Notes: generated by a model not told the origin, from the sequence alone. A DNA stretch of 64,000 bases from Saccharomyces mikatae IFO 1815 (GCF_947241705.1 NC_079265.1:496001-560000), one strand, 5' to 3'. Counted from the first letter of the stretch, positions 43,125-53,492 are shown. A program made the numbers and translations.

Positions 43125-43568
43125 CTAATCTAGTCTATCTAAAATACTTAGCCTTTCTAACAGCATATCTTTCGAAATTTCTTGTATTTCCCCTCCAATA
43201 AACATTTCATCCATTATCATATAGACCTTGTAAAAATTGAATACAATATCCAATTCACATACATTGCCGAAAAATGCATCTAGCACTTCCACAAACAAAT
43301 GGATGTGGCACAAATAAATTGGCTCATCATCGAGCAAATCCACGCCCATGACGAAATATAGACCCGCGTACCTCCTGTATACAAGTTTTGTTGAATCAGA
43401 AAATTCTACGAAGTTGCTTTGATGCTTATGGTCTCTGGAAGATATAAGTCTGTAGATCTGTGCAATAGCATCCTGGCTACGTTGAGGATCCGAACTACGC
43501 ACGTCAAACCATCTCACCAATCGCACAACACCTTGCTTATTAAAACACAGTATAAACTGCACACCCAT
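43125..43568 (-). CDS. APS2: APS2, sigma2 subunit of the AP-2 clathrin adaptor
   Basis: 147 residues, the S. cerevisiae length. This small-chain adaptin folds as a longin domain. It starts MGVQFILCFNKQGVVRLVRW and has the diagnostic YRRYAGLYFVMGVDL and FVEVLDAFFGNVCELDIVFN segments of sigma adaptins. It acts in AP-2-dependent endocytic cargo selection (Apl1, Apl3, Apm4). It is convergent with CDC8 with a 13-bp gap between stop codons, so the two mRNAs must overlap at their 3' ends. Confidence 0.95.
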   Translation of the reverse strand: MGVQFILCFNKQGVVRLVRWFDVRSSDPQRSQDAIAQIYRLISSRDHKHQSNFVEFSDSTKLVYRRYAGLYFVMGVDLLDDEPIYLCHIHLFVEVLDAFFGNVCELDIVFNFYKVYMIMDEMFIGGEIQEISKDMLLERLSILDRLD

Positions 43569-44186
43569 TCTTGTACCTTACAGCAAACAGACCCCCGTTA
43601 TGGAAAAGTGAAGACGACGATTACTCTATGCTCAAGGCAAGCCTTACTAATTTATTAAGGAACCGTCCTTTCTGGTCTCTATCAAAAGTATCCAAATTGG
43701 TTCTCCACGTGCAAAATGACATGATCTTACAAAACTTCTAGCAGGACCCTTCCTTACAGGTACACTCCAAAGATTACCGGTGCTGCATGTATTACAGTAT
43801 CGGCAACATGATAAACATACCCACATCCTTGAGCCATTCAGGCCTTATACATACACGTATACAACGTGAACACATTCATACAGTCACCCCACCTGAAAGC
43901 ACAACATTTTTAGCAAAAACGCTAATAATGGCCACTTGCAAGTGTGGTGCATGGGTTAAATGTTTTTTCGTCATTGGCACGACCCCTTGCAGGTGGGAGA
44001 TAGGACCAATAGGTATCCACTTGGCAGTCAGCGTTGCTTTATATATAGCGTTAGCAAGTAAATGGAAAAGCTATTGTCGGGTAGAGTGGCGACTCTTATG
44101 CAGACGACAAGACCGCACGCACATCAGGAAAGTAAAGTTGTGTAAGCCATAGTAGTTTTTACAGCTTCTACTGATAGAATAAGATA
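43569..44186. other. Divergent APS2-PTK2 promoter region
   Basis: 618 bp. A CACGTG E-box lies at 43706-43711, 138 bp upstream of APS2. A 121-codon open frame (43787-44152) has no family resemblance and is probably chance. Confidence 0.55.
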
Positions 44187-46640
44187 ATGACGGGAAACAG
44201 TAAAGATAAAGAGGTACATAAAAGTCCCTCTGTTAGTACTTTGAAGCTGTTGGGAAAGCGTTTGTTTAACTCCGGCAGTCACACAGATAACTCTTCTTTG
44301 CTCCTCAGCGCTGAACAATTGGGCAATGGAAGAAGCTTAAGAAAAAGGCCAACTTCTCCATCCATCGGTGGCACTAGTAGTGGTCCAAATTCACCTTCCT
44401 CTTCTGCTGGTGCTCGGCAAAGGTCAGCTTCTTTACACAGAAAAAAAAACAATGCCTCAGTGGGGTTTTCGAATGGACCCGTGTCCTCACATAAGTCGTC
44501 TGCCGCATTGCAAGACCTAATCAAGCACAACAACAACCCCTATTTGAATTCACCCTCTGATATCTTAGGTACTGGTACTGGTATTGCCTCGACAAGAGAT
44601 AGGGATAGAATCGCTTTGGACAGAGAAAAGGAAAGAGAAAAAGCGAGAAGCAAAGAGAGAAATACTCATCATGCAGGCTTACCGCAAAGGTCCAATAGCA
44701 TGGCCAGTCACCATTTCCCTAATGAGAATATTGTTTATAACCCGTATGGTATAAGCCCAAACCATGCTAGACCAGACACAGCATTTGCAGACACTTTGAA
44801 CATGAACAAGGAGAACGATTTAAGTTTCTACATGCATGATGGTAACAGCAAGATACGGATGTTGCCCCTTCCAATCGCTAATCCGAATGATTTTTTACCG
44901 GAGGATATGAAACAATATAGTGTCCATTTAACAGATAATTTTGTATTTGATACGGATAATAAGCCTATCGGTTCAGGTGGGTCTAGTGAAGTTAGAAAAG
45001 TTAAATCGACTTATAGGCAAAAAGATGTTTACGCTTTGAAGAAATTAAACATGATATATCACGAGTCACCTGAGAAATTTTACAAGAGATGCTCCAAAGA
45101 GTTTATTATTGCAAAGCATTTAAGTCATAACGTACACATCACGAAAACTTTCTATCTTTTAAAAGTTCCTACCACCACATATACAACTCGGGGTTGGGGG
45201 TTTATTATGGAACTAGGTGTCAAAGACCTTTTTCAGCTGATGGAGAGAACAGGTTGGAAAAATGTTCCATTTAGTGAAAAGTACTGCCTTTTCAAACAAG
45301 TGGCCCAAGGTGTTAAATTTTGTCATGACAATGGTATTGCTCATCGTGACTTAAAGCCTGAAAATGTTCTGATTTCCAAAGAAGGTATATGTAAATTGAC
45401 GGATTTTGGTATTTCTGATTGGTACCACGTGGTGCCTCATGACTACACTAGTCCAGTGAAGACATGTCAAGGTATGATTGGTTCTCCGCCATATACTCCA
45501 CCGGAGGTAATGTATTTTGATATCAAGAAGCATTACCCAGAAAAATTCCAAAAACCATATAATCCGTTGGCGATGGATTCATATGCCCTCGGAATCATGT
45601 TCATTACCATGATTAACAATATCATTCCATTCATCGATTCTTGTAACACTGATGCGCGGTTCAGGGAATTTGAAGTGTCATATGACAATTTCATTAATCA
45701 TCAAAATCCTCATTTTAGAGACAAGGGCTGTCACAAGCCAGGGCCTGGTTCTGAGTACTCTTTAGCAAGAAATTTTAAGAATACTGATGCTACGCGTGTC
45801 GCATGGAGGTTAGCTGACCCTAATCCTGTGACTAGATACACAATGGATGATTTATTCAATGACCCTTTTTTCCAACAAATTGAAACATGCGTTGAACCAA
45901 ACGATGATGATTTGGTAAGGGTTCCTGAATTGAGGAAAAGTACTTCTGCTACTGATTTTACCGAGAATCCGTTAGATGGTCCGCGCGATCAGGAAATGGT
46001 TCACACTTCTAATCCATTTTTGAAAAATGAAATTCTACCTTCCAAGCCTAGATCGATGTTGGAAATTGCTGAATCTCCTTCCTTGAAACAAAAATCGAAG
46101 GCAAAAGGTACCGCGAAGAATAAATCACACGCCGTTACAGATGAAGGAGGCAATGAAAGCACGTCACCTAAGCAACAAGATCATAGAAAAAACCTGAACG
46201 GAGAAGAGGATAATGACGCAGACAAGGAAGAAGCTATGGAGAGTGGCGCTACTAATGTTGATAGCTTATTGGAAAAGCCAACACCAACCTCCACGAAAGT
46301 CGAAAATATTCCAAGTGAAGAAGATTCAACAATGAAGGAATTAAAGTCGATGCTGGACTCTACTCCCACTACACCAAAACACAACGGACCAACGCCACTT
46401 CCTGCGAACATCGGTGCTCAACTAGATAAACGTATGAGTGACCTATCACTGAAATCAGGAACACCAGTTTCTACTAAGAACTCTAGCGCACCAAATGTAT
46501 CGTCATCAAGCAATTCATTGAGAAGCCTCGGAAGTCCAAGCGTATCCTCCTTGAAAAAGAAGAGAGTGGTTCACCACCACTTGGATATCACTAACAGCGT
46601 TACAAATATGTCATCCGTGAGCGCCTTTATCTCAAGATAA
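44187..46640 (+). CDS. PTK2: PTK2, Ser/Thr kinase regulating Pma1 and ion transport
   Basis: 817 residues (about 818 in S. cerevisiae). Ptk2 is an NPR1/HAL5-family kinase that phosphorylates the plasma-membrane H+-ATPase and promotes polyamine and cation uptake. The N-terminal about 240 residues are Ser/Asn-rich. The kinase domain spans about 255-570, with glycine loop IGSGGSSEVRKV near 261-272, VAIK-type YALKKL, catalytic HRDLKPEN at 386-393 and DFG at 406-408. The Gly-Ser-Pro-Pro-Tyr activation-segment end is followed by an insertion typical of the subfamily. The C-terminal about 220 residues are charged and Ser-rich, probably regulatory. All catalytic residues are intact. Confidence 0.96.
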   Translation: MTGNSKDKEVHKSPSVSTLKLLGKRLFNSGSHTDNSSLLLSAEQLGNGRSLRKRPTSPSIGGTSSGPNSPSSSAGARQRSASLHRKKNNASVGFSNGPVSSHKSSAALQDLIKHNNNPYLNSPSDILGTGTGIASTRDRDRIALDREKEREKARSKERNTHHAGLPQRSNSMASHHFPNENIVYNPYGISPNHARPDTAFADTLNMNKENDLSFYMHDGNSKIRMLPLPIANPNDFLPEDMKQYSVHLTDNFVFDTDNKPIGSGGSSEVRKVKSTYRQKDVYALKKLNMIYHESPEKFYKRCSKEFIIAKHLSHNVHITKTFYLLKVPTTTYTTRGWGFIMELGVKDLFQLMERTGWKNVPFSEKYCLFKQVAQGVKFCHDNGIAHRDLKPENVLISKEGICKLTDFGISDWYHVVPHDYTSPVKTCQGMIGSPPYTPPEVMYFDIKKHYPEKFQKPYNPLAMDSYALGIMFITMINNIIPFIDSCNTDARFREFEVSYDNFINHQNPHFRDKGCHKPGPGSEYSLARNFKNTDATRVAWRLADPNPVTRYTMDDLFNDPFFQQIETCVEPNDDDLVRVPELRKSTSATDFTENPLDGPRDQEMVHTSNPFLKNEILPSKPRSMLEIAESPSLKQKSKAKGTAKNKSHAVTDEGGNESTSPKQQDHRKNLNGEEDNDADKEEAMESGATNVDSLLEKPTPTSTKVENIPSEEDSTMKELKSMLDSTPTTPKHNGPTPLPANIGAQLDKRMSDLSLKSGTPVSTKNSSAPNVSSSSNSLRSLGSPSVSSLKKKRVVHHHLDITNSVTNMSSVSAFISR

Positions 46641-47136
46641 AGATGGAGACACCTTCCATTCCTGTTTTATGTTTTGGTATCGCCATTATTCTTGCATACC
46701 CACTCTTCCTAGAAGCTTTGATACAAGATACACTATTAGAAAAACAACAAAGGACGCAGCAACGATAGAGTAAAACGCACACATATAACCCACATATGTA
46801 CTTATATATTTTACACCAACGAAGTACAAACATTTCATTTTTTTGTTTAGTTTTTACATGGGCAAGCATGATTCCTCTTTTCAGTTCCTTCGGCATCATC
46901 CCTCACCCTTCAGGATCAGGAAAATAAAAATCGGACAAAAAAAGTATTGGGTAAATAACGATTTTCCACGTGCTTATCACGTTTTTTAGTTCAATCTGGA
47001 ATGTGAACCATCATACTTCAAGGGTTAAACACTTGGTCAATAACAGTTTTTCTTTCTCATAATATACTGGTTTAATCTAGAAGCACCAACGTCAAGTTCT
47101 TCAATAAAGTAAGTTCGTTCCATTTTCTTATTAACG
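46641..47136. other. PTK2 3' flank and CBF1 promoter
   Basis: 496 bp with no gene. It contains an E-box at 46967-46972 and a second half-site (TCACGT, 46977-46982). Confidence 0.6.
46967..46972 (+). promoter_or_regulatory. CACGTG E-box in the CBF1 promoter
   Basis: CACGTG 165-170 bp upstream of the CBF1 ATG, followed by TCACGT at 46977-46982. Cbf1 itself binds RTCACRTG, so this could be an autoregulatory site. Inference from motif and position. Confidence 0.5.
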
Positions 47137-48189
47137 ATGAACTCTTTGGGAAATAATAAACTTTCCACTGGGGATGAGGAAATTCATTTGGCAAGAAAAA
47201 GAAGCTACCATGAGGACCAAAATGATGATGGAGCCAGGAAAAAGCAAAGAGACGAAGCCTTGTTGTCGCAAGAGAGCAACGACGGAAACATTGACTCTGC
47301 TTTGTTAAGTGAAGGGGCTACTCTAAAGCGGACTCAAAGTCAATACTCAAGCGAACCGACGTCTAACCAAGATAGGAAGGGAAGCGACGGAGATCCATCG
47401 GTAGCCGAAGCCGCCGTTTCTGCCACTGTCAATTACACGGATTTAATTCAGGATGGCTCTGATGCTCATATATCTAAGCAAACAAACACGGATGATGAGC
47501 GCAGGAATTCCATGAATGGGAGAAGAACCACAACCTTACCAAATGAAGGAGTCAAGTCAAGTGCCTCCTTGGAAGGAATGCCATCTTCACTAATGGAATC
47601 AACACAACAATCTAAAAATGACATGCTCATACCGTTGGCTGAACACGAACGTGACCCAGAACACGAGCATGATGACGAAGACGACGCTGAAGACGATGAT
47701 GGCCCCGACAGTGACTTAAAAAAGGACATTAGTATGCAGACAGGTCGTCGCGGAAGAAAACCAACTACATTAGCTACAACAGACGAGTGGAAAAAGCAAA
47801 GAAAAGATTCCCACAAAGAAGTCGAAAGGCGTCGCCGTGAAAATATCAATACCGCTATCAACATCTTAAGCGATCTTCTTCCTGTGAGAGAATCAAGCAA
47901 AGCAGCAATATTGGCTCGTGCCGCAGAATACATCCAAAAGTTGAAGGAGACTGATGAAGCCAATATAGAAAAATGGACGTTACAGAAATTGCTGAGTGAA
48001 CAAAATGCGTCACAGTTAGCCAGTGCCAACGAGAAACTGCAAGAGGAACTAGGGAATGCCTACAAGGAAATTGAGTACATGAAGCGAATTTTAAGGAAGG
48101 AGGGCATAGAATACGAAGATATGCACACCCACAAGACACAAGAGAATCAAAGGGCAGGCACTAGGAGTGATAATCCACACGACGCTTAG
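47137..48189 (+). CDS. CBF1: CBF1, bHLH centromere (CDEI) and MET gene factor
   Basis: 350 residues (351 in S. cerevisiae). Cbf1 binds CACGTG at centromere element CDEI and at sulphur-assimilation, respiratory and phosphate gene promoters, working with Met4/Met28 and Isw1. The basic region HKEVERRRREN starts at residue 226 and contains the His-Glu-Arg residues that read the E-box. Helix-loop-helix follows to about 275, then a leucine-rich coiled coil (about 276-330: LQKLLSEQNASQLASANEKL). The N-terminal 200 residues are acidic and disordered, with a DDEDDAEDDDGPDSD stretch near 178-192. The ATG at 47137 is in good context. Confidence 0.97.
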   Translation: MNSLGNNKLSTGDEEIHLARKRSYHEDQNDDGARKKQRDEALLSQESNDGNIDSALLSEGATLKRTQSQYSSEPTSNQDRKGSDGDPSVAEAAVSATVNYTDLIQDGSDAHISKQTNTDDERRNSMNGRRTTTLPNEGVKSSASLEGMPSSLMESTQQSKNDMLIPLAEHERDPEHEHDDEDDAEDDDGPDSDLKKDISMQTGRRGRKPTTLATTDEWKKQRKDSHKEVERRRRENINTAINILSDLLPVRESSKAAILARAAEYIQKLKETDEANIEKWTLQKLLSEQNASQLASANEKLQEELGNAYKEIEYMKRILRKEGIEYEDMHTHKTQENQRAGTRSDNPHDA

Positions 48190-48826
48190 GAGTTAATGAG
48201 TAGATAGTTACATATACTTTAACCTTCTGTATATATCCGTGTTTAGCCCTCACATAGTGTGCGTGTTAAGTTTTTATCAATATTCCACGGGCATAATTGA
48301 AGCAGCCTAAATAGTCCTAGATAGCCACCCAAACTCAAGCTTAGAAAGAAATGTGTACCTCCTTTGATTCCGAAGACGTCTTCATACACTATTGTTCTTT
48401 GTCCCTAAATTGCTTAGCCGACTTTTTTGCCAAGAATTTTATAACTTCAATAGAAAATCGCCAAGAGAAGAAATACGTACAACCTCCGTTTTCCCTTTTT
48501 TTGGGCCGCAGAAAAGAAGAACGGTATTAGTGGGAAGGATTAACCTAGAAAAAAAGTAGTCAAAAAAGGTTACATACATCCTTTGAAGGTGCGCAACAAT
48601 CACCGCCTAGTTTAAACTTAGGGGTTTGTTTGATTATTTAAGAAAACGTCGGAAGCAGCGTTATTTAAGAGTGTCCTCTCTTTTAACTGGTGTGCCGCTA
48701 TTTGTATCTTTTATACTTTACAAGAGCTATTATTACTTCTGAAAGAAAAGCAACTTTCATTTTTTATGAATTGAAACAACAAAGAGTGTCCAAAAAAAAA
48801 AAGAGGATAGAGGTAGATACTTGACG
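48190..48826. other. CBF1-MNN14 intergenic region
   Basis: 637 bp, AT-rich, with no gene and no motif that I can support. Confidence 0.6.
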
Positions 48827-51634
48827 ATGTTATCCATCCGCAGGTTTTCTATGTTTGCTTTAAGATCGGTACGGCTTCACATTAAGAAAATAGCTATTAT
48901 TCTTGTGACGGTTCAATTGCTGTTGACTATCATATATGTACTAAACGGCGGTTTATCGATTATTGATGGTGGCTGGAAGTCATTTACTTCGTCGTTTTTT
49001 GAACCGTTCACTCATACTACCAGAAACAACTTTTACGCTAATTTTGATTTGAGATCGAAAGACAATGTAGTCAGACTATGCGAGAAGATGAATTTTGATA
49101 CTTCAGGCGAATGGATAGACACGTATACCTTGAAGAATAATCTTCTCACTGTGAAGATGGGCGCTGAAAAAGGACAGGTTCTGAACTCGGTAGAAGATTT
49201 AAGATACTATGATAACGATCCAAGATTGATCTGGTCAGTTGTCCTAGACCACTTGTTAGAATCTGACTCCAATGAATACGCTTTTTCGTGGTATGATTGG
49301 GCTAATTTTGACTCGATAAATAAACTCATTGCGTTGAAAAATACAAAAATCTCTTGTCAGTTTGTTTGCGAAGGGGTTTTCGATAAAGAAGTGTTAGAAA
49401 GGGTGGAGAGAGAAATTCAAGAGCGTTTGTTCTTTACTAACAGAAATAAATATGATCAACCGATCTGGTATAATAAGGCAAGAAACGCTGTCGGTTCCAA
49501 TTCGGTGCAGCAAATCATGCACGATCACTGTAAGAATAATGACGCATATTCCGGTGGTACTCCTTTCGAACTGCCTTTTATCGTCAGCAAAATTTATGAA
49601 AAACTGAGGCCAGAAGTCTATGACCTGCATACCAAAAACCATTTATTATATTCTAATTTCACTCCTTTGTCATTGACTGTATTGGATAGTGATAAAGACG
49701 TATACAGAATAAATTTGAGAAAAGCAGATTCCTCCAAATCTAATATAGTGCAAACTAAACTATTACGGAATTACCTTCAACGGCACAAAGACGAAATGGT
49801 AAATGGTGATCTTATTTTCAATCACACTTCTATTTTTGAAAAATTCTTAGATCACGCATCAACCAAAAAAAGAAAGCTCAACATCGAAGGTTTAGACAAA
49901 ACTATATTTACCAGAGAATATCTAGAGTTGTCTCCATCGGACTTTCACTTCGATGCGAAAATGAAAATCACTGAATTAGAGAGTAAGTTGAGATCTGAAG
50001 GCCTGTCATCGCATGATACCCACTATTTGCAAAGCTTAAAAACTTCCATAACGACTGCTCCCGCGTTACAGAAAAAGTACTTTGCAGAGGCCAGTGACGT
50101 TATAGATGCGACAGCTGAGGGTCACCATAGAGACAGAAGATTCTTTTCAATTGGTCATAATATCCTTGATGATCCTCAGGAATTCGAAGCAAGATTGACT
50201 TCCCTGATTAGAACGTTTCAGAAATTTATTAAGGCTAATGGATTAATATCGTGGCTATCACATGGCACCTTGTACGGATATTTGTATGATGGGTTGAAGT
50301 TTCCTTGGGATGGGGATCACGATTTACAAATGCCCATCAAGCATTTACATTATTTAAGTCAATATTTCAACCAATCTTTAATATTGGAAGATCCAAGAGA
50401 AGGTAATGGAAGGTACCTGCTAGATGTAGGAAGTGCAATTACTGTAAGAGTTCAAGGGAACGGTGAGAATAATATCGATGCTCGTTTCATCGACATTGAT
50501 TCAGGCATGTACATTGACATCACTGGGCTTAGCGTTAGTTCTGACGCGGCCAAGCAGTATATGTCCAAATTTGTGGAAGAAGAGGAAAGCTCTGATAAAA
50601 GTTTTTCCACTCTTATCAAAGACTACAAATTCAATGAGAACGACCATTTTGACGAAGTTGACGGTAGAGTAGGTTTGGCTAAATATAGCATTTTCGAATT
50701 GAAGGAATGGGTTAATTCTCATCCGGACGACTTTACGGATGCAGAAAAGAAGCAAGTAACCAACACCTATAAGAAAGAGCTTGATATTTCGAGAAGCGAC
50801 AGTGCTGAAAAAGATTTATCCCCAAAAGAAAGGTATTTGTTGAATGAAAAATACAACCTTTACAATTGTAGGAACCAGCATTTTTCCAGTCTTAACATCT
50901 TATCGCCATTGAGAAATACAATGTTCAGTGGCGTATCTGCATTCATTCCTAATAGGCCTATAACATCATTGAACAATGAATACAAAGTTCCTCCAAGATA
51001 TGGGTTTTTGACGTTTCAAGGAAAAGTGTATTTACCGGAATTCAGATACTGGTTTTCATTTTTTGACGTAAAAAAGTTTGCGAATTTGCAGTCGAGGGAT
51101 CCCAAGATAATACGGTTGGAAAATCCTTTAAACAACCTGAAGTTCAGTGATATAAACCTACTGCTGACCAACATGATAAAGTGTGGTTTTCATTCTATAT
51201 TCGCCAATTTATTCAATTCTTTCGAAAGCACTGTTTATAGGCTGAAAGAGCTAGAAATACAGTATGATCTCAGCATTAGTGAAGAAGAGAAAAAAAAAAT
51301 ACTCAAGGTCCTAAGAGGAGAAGTAGCCAAGAACATGAAATCTCCAGTAAAGGATCCTGTAATATATACATATGAAAAAAAATTATGGGAGAGAGTAGAA
51401 AAATTGATGAATGCTTCGAACCTTTATGACATTGTTTTACAAGTTGAGAAAAGAAAAGTCGAAGAATTTGTTGAATTATCCCGGCAAGTATATAAAAGAA
51501 AATATGATGGTTTTAGACTTCCCGACGGTGGCAGTGGTGATGCAGTGACCGATTTGAATCATATAGGTTTAAACCTCTTCGGTGATAATAAGAAAACATT
51601 AAATGATATATTCGGTTCGGACCAAAAATATTGA
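48827..51634 (+). CDS. MNN14: MNN14 (YJR061W), mannosylphosphorylation LicD-family protein
   Basis: 935 residues from the ATG at 48827 (MLSIRRFSMFALRS), the S. cerevisiae length. The frame extends two codons upstream only through a TTG. It is a paralogue of MNN4 and required with it for phosphomannan on N- and O-glycans. It is a type II Golgi membrane protein with a single hydrophobic anchor at about 22-42. The LicD-type nucleotidyltransferase-like domain covers about 455-700, with the conserved acidic motif PWDGDHDLQM near 492-501 and SWLSHGTLYGYLYDGLKFPW just before it. It lacks the long Lys/Glu repeat tail found in Mnn4. All these points are as in S. cerevisiae. Confidence 0.93.
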   Translation: MLSIRRFSMFALRSVRLHIKKIAIILVTVQLLLTIIYVLNGGLSIIDGGWKSFTSSFFEPFTHTTRNNFYANFDLRSKDNVVRLCEKMNFDTSGEWIDTYTLKNNLLTVKMGAEKGQVLNSVEDLRYYDNDPRLIWSVVLDHLLESDSNEYAFSWYDWANFDSINKLIALKNTKISCQFVCEGVFDKEVLERVEREIQERLFFTNRNKYDQPIWYNKARNAVGSNSVQQIMHDHCKNNDAYSGGTPFELPFIVSKIYEKLRPEVYDLHTKNHLLYSNFTPLSLTVLDSDKDVYRINLRKADSSKSNIVQTKLLRNYLQRHKDEMVNGDLIFNHTSIFEKFLDHASTKKRKLNIEGLDKTIFTREYLELSPSDFHFDAKMKITELESKLRSEGLSSHDTHYLQSLKTSITTAPALQKKYFAEASDVIDATAEGHHRDRRFFSIGHNILDDPQEFEARLTSLIRTFQKFIKANGLISWLSHGTLYGYLYDGLKFPWDGDHDLQMPIKHLHYLSQYFNQSLILEDPREGNGRYLLDVGSAITVRVQGNGENNIDARFIDIDSGMYIDITGLSVSSDAAKQYMSKFVEEEESSDKSFSTLIKDYKFNENDHFDEVDGRVGLAKYSIFELKEWVNSHPDDFTDAEKKQVTNTYKKELDISRSDSAEKDLSPKERYLLNEKYNLYNCRNQHFSSLNILSPLRNTMFSGVSAFIPNRPITSLNNEYKVPPRYGFLTFQGKVYLPEFRYWFSFFDVKKFANLQSRDPKIIRLENPLNNLKFSDINLLLTNMIKCGFHSIFANLFNSFESTVYRLKELEIQYDLSISEEEKKKILKVLRGEVAKNMKSPVKDPVIYTYEKKLWERVEKLMNASNLYDIVLQVEKRKVEEFVELSRQVYKRKYDGFRLPDGGSGDAVTDLNHIGLNLFGDNKKTLNDIFGSDQKY

Positions 51635-51797
51635 AGAACGCTCTTTCCTCGTCCAAACAATACAATAATGAAATCTACTTATCCATTTGTCCTTTTTTCT
51701 TTTCAACTTTTTCTTTTCTCACTGGAACTTAAATAACGTTGAAATATGTGTATTTTTCCTAATTTATATATTATCTAATCTATTGCAATACACTCTC

Positions 51798-53141
51798 TCA
51801 CCTTGATACTTCAAATTGGACTTCACGCAATATAGCCCCTTCTAGGCCTTTACCCAAGTTACCTAACAACTCTACGCTTTCATTAAGGGAATCAAGCCGG
51901 CTATCCTCATCAATTTCGGAATTTTTGGGTTGCGAACCATTGAATTTATATATTCCAGAACTTCCTGCGAAAATTGTAGACCCATCCTCAACACCACATC
52001 TGTTAGCGACCACCAAAACTGCATTTTTACCTTCAAACTTCCAAGATTGTTTAAGGGATGCCCCCAAAAAAGTCTTCTCTGCTAAAGTATCTTCCATTAT
52101 TTCTTTAGAATTGGAAAAGTCCATGGTGTCCTCTTTGTGTCTTCCATTCTTGTAATATTCATGATCTGGAGGCATTTTACTTTTGCCCAAGATGTTTTCG
52201 AGAAGTGATGAATTTCTAAACCAAATGGCCCTTGATTTGTAGGACAAAAAAGGAAAAAATCGTAAAATCCAGTAGTTAACATTTGACATATCTGGTTCGT
52301 CCATATGTTTATATTCACTGCTACTGTCATCGGAGGAAACCCTATGTGTGTGTTGCGAATCACCAATTTTAAGCTGGTAAAGTCCTTGAGACCCAGCCAG
52401 AGGCAGTCCTTGCTCTCTTAAATTCAAAGCTATTTTGTCCTTAGCAGCCTCTAACATCGAATCGTTATGTAGAGTCTGTTTGTCCGTAATGGAAGTCGAA
52501 TTCAACCACGCCATAGGACATAAAATCAACTCGACATTATTATCAACACAAAAAGAAGAAAATTCAAAGTGATTAAAGGGTGCCTTGAATTTGTAAGGAC
52601 TCAAGTCCATACAAATACCTATCGATGTTTTCAGGGTCACATCTCTGGTGAAAGAGTCCTCATTAGGAAGCTTGGCACATTTTGAGAAACTCATAGGGAA
52701 CGTCTGAAATCCCTCTGGATTTTCATCACAGTTCCAATTAACTTCAGTATCATAAAGGAAGGTCTTTCTATAATTGAAAACTTGTTCTCCCCGTGGACTC
52801 ATTACAAGGGTGGAATTGTACAACTTCTGTTCATCAGCATTTTCAGGATATCCTATTACAGTGTAGCATTGAAACTTTTTAGATATTGATCTAGCTAGTT
52901 GAAAAGACGGCCCTTCACTTTCTCTAGCAACATAGGGTAAAATATCTTTTCTGGAATGGAAGTTGTATCCTGTTAAAGAAAATTCGGGAAATAATATTAT
53001 ATCAGGTTTCACATATGTGGCACTTTTCGTTACTTTCTCTAGTATAGACCATGTTCTTTTAATGGTTTGATCTACTTGCCCAATTTGAGGATTCAACTGA
53101 ATTACGAGTACCTTTAATGACACTAAGAGTTTAGCAGCCAT
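51798..53141 (-). CDS. NTA1: NTA1, N-terminal Asn/Gln amidase (no AUG for the long form)
   Basis: 447 residues from the first ATG at 53141 (MAAKLLVSLKVLVIQLNPQI). Nta1 deamidates N-terminal Asn and Gln to Asp and Glu, feeding the Arg/N-degron pathway. It has the nitrilase fold with catalytic triad Glu53 (FPEFSLTG), Lys126 (YRKTF) and Cys177 (GICMDLSP). S. cerevisiae Nta1 has 457 residues with the same triad at 63, 136 and 187, so this ATG matches its Met11. The ten upstream codons are conserved in frame (LIDATRGVN against LIDAIHGAK), but the initiator position is ACG (53169-53171), with an in-frame TGA just before. In S. cerevisiae that extension is the mitochondrial presequence. The long form here would need ACG initiation. 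Confidence 0.93.
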   Translation of the reverse strand: MAAKLLVSLKVLVIQLNPQIGQVDQTIKRTWSILEKVTKSATYVKPDIILFPEFSLTGYNFHSRKDILPYVARESEGPSFQLARSISKKFQCYTVIGYPENADEQKLYNSTLVMSPRGEQVFNYRKTFLYDTEVNWNCDENPEGFQTFPMSFSKCAKLPNEDSFTRDVTLKTSIGICMDLSPYKFKAPFNHFEFSSFCVDNNVELILCPMAWLNSTSITDKQTLHNDSMLEAAKDKIALNLREQGLPLAGSQGLYQLKIGDSQHTHRVSSDDSSSEYKHMDEPDMSNVNYWILRFFPFLSYKSRAIWFRNSSLLENILGKSKMPPDHEYYKNGRHKEDTMDFSNSKEIMEDTLAEKTFLGASLKQSWKFEGKNAVLVVANRCGVEDGSTIFAGSSGIYKFNGSQPKNSEIDEDSRLDSLNESVELLGNLGKGLEGAILREVQFEVSR

Positions 53142-53492
53142 ATTGACACCACGAGTTGCGTCTATTAGCGTTCAATTAATAGTATTCATAAAGTTATATA
53201 CTATTGTTAACTCGTATTCCACAGCAATAAACGGAAATAACATCGTTTATTTCCGAGGGTCCATTACCACATCAGGGCATAACATAGATTATTATTAGGG
53301 CTATAAGTAAAAAGTTCTTTGATCAATATAAAACCTATAAAAATATACAGGGTATAATGATAATTATCGCTACGAACGAATAATGAAAAATATGAAAAAA
53401 AAAAGATCAATCTCAAGTGAAGGGCATTGCAAATGTAGAAGATCAATGTGAAGAACAATTAATTAAAAGAATCCAGTATAGTACGTACAAAC
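53142..53492. other. Divergent NTA1-RPA12 promoter region
   Basis: 351 bp. It contains the in-frame upstream NTA1 codons (53142-53171) and promoter sequence for both genes. No clear PAC or RRPE motif is seen for RPA12. Confidence 0.6.

Noticed and set aside
43787-44152. 121-codon open frame in the APS2-PTK2 promoter region
   Set aside because: No recognisable domain. It lies in a divergent promoter and has no coding-like codon use.
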